Source: Elusimicrobia bacterium GWA2_69_24 (lineage in GTDB: Bacteria > Elusimicrobiota > Elusimicrobia > UBA1565). Taken from it: a stretch of 62,480 nt of DNA. The stretch lies in contig MGTY01000084.1 of assembly GCA_001799695.1 (NCBI GenBank), positions 13,828 through 76,307 on the forward strand, written 5' to 3'. The translations under genes were made by a program, and so were the position numbers. Numbering within the stretch: the stretch's first letter is position 1; each line of letters begins with the position of its first letter. The notes beneath the pieces were generated by a model. The model was not told the DNA's origin. It saw only the letters and a program-made list of their open reading frames with translations, and did no database searches. This document shows positions 30,650-39,000 of this stretch, in pieces.

Positions 30650-31692
30650 CGCCCACTCGCCGCCTCTGCATCGCGATGCTGGCCCTGGTGTGGCTGGCCG
30701 GTTCGGCCGCGCCGGTCCTGGCCATCAATTCCCGGGCCGGGACCAGCGGCGCCCAGTTCCTGAAGCTGGGGGCGGGCTCGCGCGCCGGCGCCATGGGCGA
30801 GGCCTATACGGCGGTGACCGACGACGTGTACGCGGTCTACTACAACCCCGCGGCCCTGACCGAGCTCACGGGGCCCCAGCTCGGCGCGGCGCACACCTCT
30901 TACTTCCAGGACCTGAGCTACGAGTTCGCGGCCTTCGCCTACCCCATCGGGCCGGTGCGGGCCATGACCGAGACCGTGGTCTCGACCATGACCTCGGCGG
31001 GCCCTTCGACGATGACCGTCCGGGTGCCCGCGGCCGTGGCGGAGTTCTCGCGCCACGCGGTCGGCGTCGCGATCTACAACCTTTCCATCGACGACATCGA
31101 GCGGCGCAATTCCGACACCCCCAGCAACATCGGGACCTTCAGCGCGGGGGACAACGCGTACGCCCTGAGCTACGCGTACCGCTTCGACCGGACCCTGGGC
31201 GCCGGCGTGACGGGAAAGTACATCCACCAGAAGATCGACACCTACAACGCGGACGCCTTCGCCATGGACGCGGCCGTCCTCTATCGCCCCTATCCCAACG
31301 CCCGCAGGCCGTTCAGCTTCGCCGGCGTCATCAAGAACCTGGGCACCCGGCCGTCCTTCGCCGGGGTCTCCGACCCCCTGCCCCTGGGGATCACCCTGGG
31401 TGCGGGATTCCAGCCCATCGCCAAGCGGGTGAAGGTCGACCTCGATCTGAACAAGTACCGCGACACCGATCCCTTCGTGACCCTGGGCGGAGAATACACC
31501 CATCCCTTCGCTCCCGGGGTGTCCGGGGCCTTGCGCGCGGGCTTCAGCAGCCACCGCATCGAGAACGAGGGCTTCAACGAGATTTCCGTCGGAGCCGGCA
31601 TCAACTTCCACCGCGCGGCCTTCGACTTCGCCTGGGTCCCCTTCGGCGCCCTCGGCAATACCTTCCGCTACGCCCTCCTGCTCAAGTTCTGA
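30646..31692 (+). CDS. PorV/PorQ-family outer-membrane protein, cassette A
   Basis: A 348-aa protein with a signal peptide ending near APVLA and the family signature SGAQFLKLGAGSRAGAMGEA, then DDVYAVYYNPAAL. The remainder is a run of amphipathic strands ending in Phe (ALLLKF), as in barrels. In Bacteroidota, PorV is the outer-membrane shuttle that accepts C-terminal domains of type IX cargo. GTG 30646 overlaps the giant gene's stop codon (GTGA), so translation is directly coupled to the putative cargo. Reading further upstream in frame (30592) would run into the giant gene and lacks a signal peptide. Shuttle function is inferred from family and coupling. Confidence 0.82.
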   Translation: MTPTRRLCIAMLALVWLAGSAAPVLAINSRAGTSGAQFLKLGAGSRAGAMGEAYTAVTDDVYAVYYNPAALTELTGPQLGAAHTSYFQDLSYEFAAFAYPIGPVRAMTETVVSTMTSAGPSTMTVRVPAAVAEFSRHAVGVAIYNLSIDDIERRNSDTPSNIGTFSAGDNAYALSYAYRFDRTLGAGVTGKYIHQKIDTYNADAFAMDAAVLYRPYPNARRPFSFAGVIKNLGTRPSFAGVSDPLPLGITLGAGFQPIAKRVKVDLDLNKYRDTDPFVTLGGEYTHPFAPGVSGALRAGFSSHRIENEGFNEISVGAGINFHRAAFDFAWVPFGALGNTFRYALLLKF

Positions 31693-31704
31693 ATCCCTGC
31701 CGGA

Positions 31705-31870
31705 TTCGTCATCGCGGAGAAAGCCGGGATACATGAGCCTGGACCCCGGGGTCAAGCCCCGGGGTGACGTCGTGGGGTCAAGCCCCGGGGTGACGTCGTG
31801 GGGTCAAGCCCCGGGGTGACGTCGTGGGGTCAAGCCCCGGGGTGACGTCGTGGGATCAAGCCCCGGGTGG
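31705..31870. repeat. Degenerate dispersed hairpin repeat expanded into a 26-bp tandem array
   Basis: A decayed copy of the dispersed GTCATCCCGGCGAAAGCCGG element begins near 31718. It runs into four exact 26-bp units (31751-31776, 31777-31802, 31803-31828, 31829-31854) plus a partial fifth. Each unit contains CAAGCCCCGGGGTGACGTCG with the palindrome CCCCGGGG. There are no spacers. The array lies between convergent genes and may help end transcription. Confidence 0.85.
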
Positions 31871-31896
31871 CGGCTCGGGATTCTTCCCTGCGGCGT

Positions 31897-32682
31897 TCAG
31901 GGTCTCTGCGACAGGACTATGAGGCGGTTAGTGTCCTTGGAGAGGGGGGAGCCGCGGAAATCGCCCCAGAAGCGGAGGGGGCGGAGGCCGGCCCGCCGCA
32001 GCAGGACCGATATCTCCCGGCGGCCGTAGAGACGCACCCGGAAGTCCCTCCGGAGCTCCCGCCCGTCGGAGAACAGTCGGATGCGGCGCGTCGTGACCAT
32101 GCGCTTGGCGGCGTCGAGCTCCCGTTCCTCGAGCAGCCAGCCGTCGTCCTGGGCGTGCCAGTCCCGGGTCGAGAAGTGGCTGAGCAGCCAATCCCGGTGC
32201 ATGAAATCGAGCAGGAAGAGCCCGCCGGGCTTGAGCGCCCGCCGGACGCCGCGCAGGACCCGCAGGTCATCCGCCTGCCGGGAGAAATAGCCGAAGCTCG
32301 TATACAGGTTGACCGCCGCGTCGAACTCCGTGTCGAAGGCGAGCGCGCGCATGTCCCCGCGCAGGAAGCGCACGGTTTGGCCGGCCCGGCGGGCCCGCCG
32401 CCGCCCCTCCAGGAGGTAGGGGATGGAGTAGTCGACCCCGGTCACCCGGGCTCCCCGCCGGGCGAACAGTAGGGCGTGCCGGCCGGGGCCGCAGCAGAGG
32501 TCGAGGAGGGCCGTCCCCTGGCGCAGGCGGAGCGCCCGGGCCGCGAAGCGCGCTTCGCGGGGGGCGTGCGCCAGGTGCGCGGGATCCGCGGGGGAGTAGA
32601 ACTCGGGGTCGAAGAACCCCTTCCGCCACCAATCCTCGGCCGCGAGCAGGGGCTTGCGACCGCGGAGCGATGGAGGGGGCAT
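31897..32682 (-). CDS. Class I SAM-dependent methyltransferase
   Basis: Small-molecule-type methyltransferase with motif I LLDLCCGPGRHALLFARRG, the acidic GVDYS strand, RGDMRAL, FDAAVNLYTSFGYF (motif IV region), and RALKPGGLFLLDF after it. No substrate domain is recognised. I use ATG 32682 (261 aa) rather than ATG 32703 because a -10 element TATACT lies between them (32690-32695), which would put the first ATG upstream of the transcript; the message would then be leaderless or nearly so. It is transcribed away from cassette B and towards cassette A, and it is flanked by repeats, so a role in either cassette is not implied. Confidence 0.82.
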   Translation of the reverse strand: MPPPSLRGRKPLLAAEDWWRKGFFDPEFYSPADPAHLAHAPREARFAARALRLRQGTALLDLCCGPGRHALLFARRGARVTGVDYSIPYLLEGRRRARRAGQTVRFLRGDMRALAFDTEFDAAVNLYTSFGYFSRQADDLRVLRGVRRALKPGGLFLLDFMHRDWLLSHFSTRDWHAQDDGWLLEERELDAAKRMVTTRRIRLFSDGRELRRDFRVRLYGRREISVLLRRAGLRPLRFWGDFRGSPLSKDTNRLIVLSQRP

Positions 32683-32689
32683 CGCGCAT

Positions 32690-32717
32690 AGTATAGCCCC
32701 CATTTACCGGGATTCAA
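32690..32717 (-). promoter_or_regulatory. Leaderless-type promoter of the methyltransferase gene
   Basis: On the minus strand: TTGAAT (32717-32712), a 16-bp spacer, TATACT (32695-32690). The predicted start point is about 32683, immediately before ATG 32682, leaving no room for a Shine-Dalgarno site. Confidence 0.6.
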
Positions 32718-32745
32718 GGGGGGAAAAGATGTGACCGACTAGGTA

Positions 32746-32774
32746 TTGAAAATATCACGTATATCCTTGATACT
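32746..32774 (+). promoter_or_regulatory. Promoter for cassette B
   Basis: TTGAAA (32746-32751), a 17-bp spacer, GATACT (32769-32774). The predicted start point is near 32781, about 11 nt before the GTG of the FecR gene. A single TGTGA half-site lies at 32730-32734, but the matching second half is not at the right distance. Confidence 0.6.
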
Positions 32775-32791
32775 TCAGGATAGGTATCTCT

Positions 32792-34330
32792 GTGTCCCCA
32801 CTCCATATAGGGAGACTGCTCCCCGCTCTTGCAGCGCTGCTTGTGCTGAGCGTCCCCCGGGCTTCCTGCGCGGTGCGGGTAGACCGGACGCAGGGGGTGG
32901 TTCAAGTGCGTCCCGCCGGAAGCGAGTCTTGGAGCACGATCGATCTGACGCCGCGTCCTTTCCTGCCCGGGGACAGCCTGCGCACCGGCGCGGGGGCCGG
33001 AGCCGCGTTGAGTTTCGACGACGGTTCCCGGGTGGAGGTCCGCGCCCATTCCATCCTGGCCCTGGAGGACGCCGCCCCGGAGCGCAGCCTCCTGCGGCTC
33101 GAACTCGGCCAACTGCGGGCCGGCGTCCGGCACGATCCTGCCCGGAGATTCCAAGTGCGCACCCCATCCGTCGTGACCACCGTGCGCGGGACGGAATTCA
33201 GCATCTCGGTGCTGGCGGGAGGGAACACCCACGTCGAACTCTTCCAGGGGCTCCTGGGAGTCGAGGACAACCGGGGACACCAGGTCTTGCTCCACCCCCA
33301 TGAGAGCCTGTCCGTGGACCGGCGGGGCATGAGCGTGCCCCAGCGCATGCCCACCGGGGAACAGGTCCGCAGGGAGTCCCGGCACGCGGACCTGCGCCGC
33401 GAGCTGGGCTTCGACCAGGAGCGGGACGAAGACGTCTCCGCCGCGGCTCGGGAGCTCAAGCTCGCCGAGTACCAGCAGGGAAAGGCCCTGGTGGACGTGG
33501 ACGGCCGGCGGGTCCGGGTGGAGAGCTACGTCCTGCGGCCCCGCGCCGACCAGTTCAAGCTGGTCGTCCTGAACCGGCGGGGGGACCGGAACGACTACTT
33601 CTATTACCTCGGGACCTTCAACAAGCCCCTGCCGCGGGAACTGGGCCCGGCGCTGCGGCGTCTCGGAGGCGGCATCGGCAGCTCTCCGGAATATTTCCTG
33701 ACGGAGTTCGAGACGGGACGGTCGAACCGGATCGACAACATCTTGGAGCTGGGCCGCGGGGGCCACCCCGTGGACCTCAACGCCAACGTCGACCTGGACG
33801 ACAATCTGCAGTCGGTCTTCGACCCCGACCGCGACCGCTTCGTCGATGCCGGCGGGGGGGCGGCCTTCCAGACCCTCTTCGACGACTACGGGCTCTACCT
33901 CAACGGGAAGCTCAAGGCCGGCTGGACGGGCACCGACGTCACGGCCCATGCGGAGACCGTGCCCGCCTCGGCCGCCGATCCCATCACGGGCGCCGTCCTC
34001 AACGCCGGGAACGCCTACCTCGACGGGAGCGGTCTGCTCGCAACCGGGAGCGAGAGCATCACCTTCCCGGACGCCGAACGCATGCGCCAGCGCGTCTACC
34101 AGTCCTACACCGACGGTGCGTTCCTCGCCTGGGACAATCACATGACCGACGGCGAAGGCGCGGTCGCCCGGCGGTCCGATTTCTCGGGGGAGACGGCCGG
34201 GACCGGATTCCGACAGCGTCTCCTCGGCTTCAATTACGAGCAAAGCATCACGGCCACCGAATTCGGGGGCAGGAAGATCGATCTGACTCTCTCCCCGCGC
34301 CCCCTCATCCAGCTGGGGCTGATCCAATGA
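32792..34330 (+). CDS. Exported FecR-domain protein, cassette B
   Basis: A 512-aa paralogue of the cassette-A FecR protein. GTG 32792 gives a signal peptide (LLPALAALLVLSVPRASCA). The FecR domain follows at about residues 40-165: LSFDDGSRVEVRAHS, FQVRTPSVVTTVRGTEFSI and VELFQGLLGVED. The C-terminal domain matches cassette A at YQQGKALVDVDG, QFKLVVLNRRGDRNDYFYY, SNRIDN and GGRKIDL...LIQLGLI. The two proteins differ most in the region before GRKIDL. As in cassette A there is no membrane anchor and no partner sigma-factor gene beside it, so a classical FecR anti-sigma role is unlikely. Its stop overlaps the barrel gene's ATG (ATGA). Confidence 0.8.
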   Translation: MSPLHIGRLLPALAALLVLSVPRASCAVRVDRTQGVVQVRPAGSESWSTIDLTPRPFLPGDSLRTGAGAGAALSFDDGSRVEVRAHSILALEDAAPERSLLRLELGQLRAGVRHDPARRFQVRTPSVVTTVRGTEFSISVLAGGNTHVELFQGLLGVEDNRGHQVLLHPHESLSVDRRGMSVPQRMPTGEQVRRESRHADLRRELGFDQERDEDVSAAARELKLAEYQQGKALVDVDGRRVRVESYVLRPRADQFKLVVLNRRGDRNDYFYYLGTFNKPLPRELGPALRRLGGGIGSSPEYFLTEFETGRSNRIDNILELGRGGHPVDLNANVDLDDNLQSVFDPDRDRFVDAGGGAAFQTLFDDYGLYLNGKLKAGWTGTDVTAHAETVPASAADPITGAVLNAGNAYLDGSGLLATGSESITFPDAERMRQRVYQSYTDGAFLAWDNHMTDGEGAVARRSDFSGETAGTGFRQRLLGFNYEQSITATEFGGRKIDLTLSPRPLIQLGLIQ

Positions 34331-35553
34331 CCCGGCGCCTGTGGCCGGCTCTGGCGGTCCTGCTGGCGGCCGGCGCGGCCGGCGCCGTCGAGGTGGATCC
34401 GCTCTACAGCGCGCGCCTGTTGGGAGGTCAATATTTCCTGGCGGGCGACGAGTCTTCCTTGAACGGGAACCTGTCGGCGTTGGCCGCTCCGGCGCTGGTG
34501 TTCAACGAGCGCTGGACGGTGCTGCCGTCTTTGTCGAGCTCCTACCAGGGGACCAAGGGGGTCGCGGACCTCGTGGGCCCGGGCACCCTGTTCCAGGAGC
34601 AGATGGACCATCGCCTGGGAGTGAAGCTCCTGCACATTCCCGAGGGGTCCCGTTGGCGCTTCAAGGGTTCCGCGGGCTACAAGCTGGAGCTGCTGCGGGA
34701 GACCCGGGACGAACGCTGGTTCCGGGGACTCTTCGACTATCAGAGCCTGCTCCTGGGCGTGGAGTCGGAATACGTGCGCGATGAGCGTTCGTCGGCCCGG
34801 GCCTCCTACGACTATGCCTACACCTTCTTCCCCAACTACAGCACGCTGGAATCCGAGGCCGCCGTGGATTTCCAGGGCCAGCCTCTGGCGCGGGAACTGG
34901 TGGGAGACCAGGTCCTGGATTCTCATCGGCACGCGTGGGGGCTCTCGGCGGGGAGCGGGCTGGGAGCCCGGCTGTCGGGAGAGGCCCGCCTCTCTTTCCA
35001 GATGCAGAGCTTCCCCAAGCAGCGGATCGTGGATTCCTCGGGACTGCTGCTTTCCGACACCCGCCATGACTACCTCACCGTCGTCGAGCTGGAGGCCCGG
35101 CTGCCCGTGGAGCCCCATCCGGAATGGCGGATGCGGGCCGCCCTCAAGGCCGGGGCGGCCAGCGCGGTGTCGAACCAGAACGGCTACGACGCCTGGAGGT
35201 CCGAGTTCACCCCGGGCTTCTACAACTACACGGAATTCCGGCTCGGGCCCGAGCTCCGCTCGTCGTTCGGGGACGGGCGTCAGCCGGTCATCTGGACGCT
35301 CAGTCTGGCCGGTTCCCGCCGCAGCTATCCTCACCGCCGGGCGGCCGACGCCTCGGGGACCTACGGTCCGGCCGGGGTCACGATGGACCGCTGGGACCTG
35401 GCCACGACCCTGGCGTATCCCATCTCGCCGGGTTTCAGCCTGCTCTGCAATCTCCAGCACCGACGGGCGCGGTCGAACCACAAGTTCGAGCAGTTCTACC
35501 GCGGCAACTACAGCGCGACGGAATACCTGTTCGGTTTCAGCTATGACTACTGA
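34327..35553 (+). CDS. Predicted outer-membrane beta-barrel protein, cassette B
   Basis: A 408-aa paralogue of the cassette-A barrel. A short signal peptide (LWPALAVLLAAGAAGA) is followed by VDPLYSARLLGGQYF, then GTKGV, YKLELLRETRDERW, GLFDYQSLL and YTFFPNYSTLESEA, all shared with cassette A. It ends YLFGFSYDY. Strand periodicity and the aromatic end support a barrel. ATG 34327 overlaps the FecR stop by 4 nt, so the two are translationally coupled. In cassette B the next gene is the cNMP-binding protein rather than the giant. Confidence 0.75.
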   Translation: MTRRLWPALAVLLAAGAAGAVEVDPLYSARLLGGQYFLAGDESSLNGNLSALAAPALVFNERWTVLPSLSSSYQGTKGVADLVGPGTLFQEQMDHRLGVKLLHIPEGSRWRFKGSAGYKLELLRETRDERWFRGLFDYQSLLLGVESEYVRDERSSARASYDYAYTFFPNYSTLESEAAVDFQGQPLARELVGDQVLDSHRHAWGLSAGSGLGARLSGEARLSFQMQSFPKQRIVDSSGLLLSDTRHDYLTVVELEARLPVEPHPEWRMRAALKAGAASAVSNQNGYDAWRSEFTPGFYNYTEFRLGPELRSSFGDGRQPVIWTLSLAGSRRSYPHRRAADASGTYGPAGVTMDRWDLATTLAYPISPGFSLLCNLQHRRARSNHKFEQFYRGNYSATEYLFGFSYDY

Positions 35554-35571
35554 CGGGAAAAGGGGGACACG

Positions 35572-36027
35572 ATGAAACGGCTGCAGATGACGAGCGCGGA
35601 CCTCGGGGAGCTGGCGCGCCTCGTGCGCAAGGTGGAATTCTTCGCGCCGATGACGGTGGGGCAATTGGAGATGGTGCTTCCCTACATCCTCCTCTGCGAG
35701 TACCCTGCCGGAGAAAAGGTCTTCAAGCAGGGGGCGGGCGGAGACGCTTTCTACATCGTCCAGAAAGGCAAGCTCAGCGTGCTCGTGAGCAAGGGGTGGT
35801 TCACCTCCAGCGAGGTGGCCAAGCTGGGCCCGGGCGATTTCTTCGGGGAGATGGCGCTCCTGTCGGACGCGCGCCGCAGCGCCACGGTGGCCTGCCTCGA
35901 ATATTCGCGGCTCTTCGTTCTGATGTCCGCGGACTTCAAGTTCGTCCTGCGGAAGAATCCGCAATTCGCGGCCGAGGTGCAGCGGATCGCGGACCGGAGG
36001 AAATTCCTCGACCAGCACGAGAAATAG
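35572..36027 (+). CDS. Stand-alone cyclic-nucleotide-binding domain protein
   Basis: A 151-aa cytoplasmic protein made of a single CRP/PKA-type cNMP-binding domain. The phosphate-binding cassette FFGEMALLSDARRSATV is intact: Glu93 and Arg102 are the residues that contact the ribose and cyclic phosphate in this family. There is no C-terminal helix-turn-helix, so it cannot be a complete CRP; it may be a sensor subunit that binds a partner protein. A Shine-Dalgarno AAAGGGGGA precedes the ATG. It sits between the barrel and giant genes of cassette B and is absent from cassette A, which suggests it was inserted into the operon as a cassette-specific control. Confidence 0.85.
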   Translation: MKRLQMTSADLGELARLVRKVEFFAPMTVGQLEMVLPYILLCEYPAGEKVFKQGAGGDAFYIVQKGKLSVLVSKGWFTSSEVAKLGPGDFFGEMALLSDARRSATVACLEYSRLFVLMSADFKFVLRKNPQFAAEVQRIADRRKFLDQHEK

Positions 36028-36033
36028 GATGCC

Positions 36034-39000
36034 ATGAGACTAGCGGCCGTACTCCTCTTCGCACTCCTGTCCGGGCCCGGCGGGGCCTTCGGGGCCGCTC
36101 TGTCCTGGACCGGGGGGGGAGACGGCGTGAGCTGGGGGGACATGAACAACTGGTCCCCGAATTCCGTCCCCGCCTGGGGCGACGACGCGACGGTGGTCGC
36201 CAACGGGACGGTGACGGCCGACACCTCCGTGTACTTGAACCTGCGCAACCTGACCGTGGGGGACGGCGCGATCGCCACGACCCTCAGGGTCTCGACCGGG
36301 ATCGCCGTCTCCCAGACCCTCCGGTTCCGTCCCGGTGCCGCGCTGTGGGTCGACGGCGGCGAGACCGTCGCGGCCTCGGACATGGTGGTGGAGACGGGTG
36401 CCAGGATCACCCACTCGGGACCGGTGGAGGCGTCGACGACGGCGGTGCGCCTCGTGGTCGGCAGTCTCGATATGCAGGCCGGGTCTACGGTGAGCGTGTC
36501 GGGCCGCGGCTTCCGCGGCGGATTCCCTTCCCTCCCTGGGCAGGGCCCGGGCGGGGCCCCCACGGGCGGCGGCGGGGGCGGCGCCGGGCACGGCGGCGCC
36601 GGCGGGGCGGGCGCTTTCGCCACCAACGGCGGGCCGGCCTACGATTCGGCGGCCGCTCCGAGCCAACTGGGTTCCGGGGGGGGCGGAGGCAGCTTGGGGA
36701 GCGCCTGCAGCGGCGGCCATGGCGGGGGCTACGTCCTCATCCTGGGGACCACGGTCACCATGAACGGCGCCGTGCTGGCCGACGGGACCAACGGGACGGG
36801 GAACTGTCCGCGCTCCGGCGGCGGGGGGTCGGGAGGCGCCATCTACATACAAGCCGCCTATTTCTACGGCCAGCCCCTGCTCACGGCGAGGGGCGGGGAC
36901 GGCGGCTCGAACGGGGACCCGGGCGGCGGCGGGGCCGGCGGGCGGATCGCCCTGCGGGTCACGGGAGAGAACGCGAGCCTGGTCACGGTCTCCACGGCCC
37001 CCGGAGCGGGTGGGTTCGGGAGCCCGTACGGGGCGAATGGCTCCTTCGGGACCACGCACGTCAACCCCAAGGTCTGGACCGGCGCGGGCACGAGCGACTG
37101 CACCGACCCGGGGAACTGGTATGCGGGCCTGGCGCCCACCAGCGGCGAGAGCGTCGTCTTCGCCTCGACCGCCGCCGCCAAGAACTGCAACTGGTCCTTC
37201 ACCAACCTGTGGCTCGGCTCCCTGACCCTCGACGCCTCCTACACGGGGATCCTTTCTTGGAATACGGTCATGAGCAGCGTCACGGGGAATTTCACCATGG
37301 CGGGAGGCACCCTTACGATCGCCCCGGCCGTGGTCATGGATATCGGGGGGGATCTTTCCCAGACCGGAGGATCCTTCCGGCTCTCCGCCGGGACCGTCTC
37401 CTTGAGCGGGACAGGGACCCAGACGCTCTCCATCTCGTCGGGGTCGTATTTCGAGAACCTGCGGGTCGCCAGCGCGGCGGCGGTCACCGTGCTTTCCGAC
37501 CTGGACGTCAACGGGGTCCTTTCGGTCGCGGGCAACGGCTCGCTGCTGTTCTCCAGCGGAACGGTCTTGTCGGCGTCCGGGTCCATCCTGCAGACCGGGA
37601 GCGTGTTCGCTCCGCCCGCCCATCTGACCCGCTTCGACGGGGCCGCCCCGCAGACGGCGCAGATGACGCGGTTCGGGCGCCTGCGCGTCTCCAACGCCTC
37701 CGGAGTGACCTTCCCCTCCGGGCTCACGGCCGTCGTAAGTTCGCACGTCGTGGTCGATCCGGGAGCGACGCTCAACGCGGCCGGGGCGACCCTGCGCCTG
37801 GAGGGGGATTGGGACAACCAGGGGACCTTCAACGCGGCCGGAGGCACGGTCGCCTTCACGGCGGACGCGGGCACGCAGACCGTGTGGAGCGGGGGGGCGG
37901 GATTCTCCCACCTCAGCGTGGAGGGCATCGCGAATCGCGTGGTCCTGGCGACCTCCGTCGTCGCGGCCGACGGGATCAAGGTCTCCACCGGGATGCTGGA
38001 CCTGGGGGTCGCGACGCACAGCGTGCGGGGCTACTGGTGGATCCGGGGGGGCAGCGTATCCGCCGCCTCGGCAGCCGTGGTGTTCGACGGTCTCGGGGTG
38101 CAGACGGTCAGCGCGAGCAGCACGGTCGTGCAGTTCGGCAACCTGGTCTCCTCCAGCGCCGTACGCCTGGTCCTGCAGTCTCCGGTCGACGTGTCCGGCG
38201 ATCTCGAGCTCCATCGGGGGGTCCTGGACTTTTCGAGCCGAAGCGTCACCGTGAGCGGGAACTTCCTGCGCGTGGGAGGGGGCGTTCCGGTCACCGCGGG
38301 CTCGACCGTCACCATGAACGGCCAATACCGGCAGTTCCTGGCGCTGGGCACGGGTCCCGTCCCCCTGCACAGCCTGGTCGCGGCCAACACGGGTCCCGGA
38401 GTGGTGTTGGGAGACAACCTCATCCTGCGGGGCAATTTCACCGTGCCGCCGGGCTCCATCTTCGACGGGGCCGCACAGACCCTCTCCATGCACGGCCGGA
38501 ACACGGTCTGGAACACGGCCGGCGCCGTGTACGTCTCCTCCGGATTCCACACGGTGCAATGGGACGCCCAATGGCCGTCCGCGGGGACCCTGTTCATCGC
38601 CGCGGGCAGCACCGTGCAAGCCCGGGTGGACGTCTACCGCACCGCGACCCTGCAGGGAGACCTGTTCCTCGACGGTCCCGGGAACGCACTCACCCTCCAG
38701 AGCCTCTCGACCTTGAACGCTTCCGGGAGCACCATAACCCTGGCGGGGGGGGCGGACATCTCCCTGTCATCCGGCAGCTATGGGCATGACGCCGGGTCCT
38801 GGATCGTGTTCCGGGGGACGGGGTCTTTATCAGGACTGGGTCTGGCCCCGGGTCCGGTGGGGAATCTGCGTTTCCAGCCCGCGGACCCCTCCGAAGTGTT
38901 CCTCCTGCAGAGCATGAGCGTGGACCAATCGGTGGTGGTCGAAACCGGGACGGTGCGCAACAACGGCAACGATACTCTGACCTTGCGGGGCCATCTCATC

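Noticed and set aside
31751..31854. CRISPR array
   Set aside because: Units are contiguous 26-mers without spacers and there are no cas genes.
35572..36027. CRP-type transcription factor
   Set aside because: Only the cNMP domain is present; no helix-turn-helix follows it.
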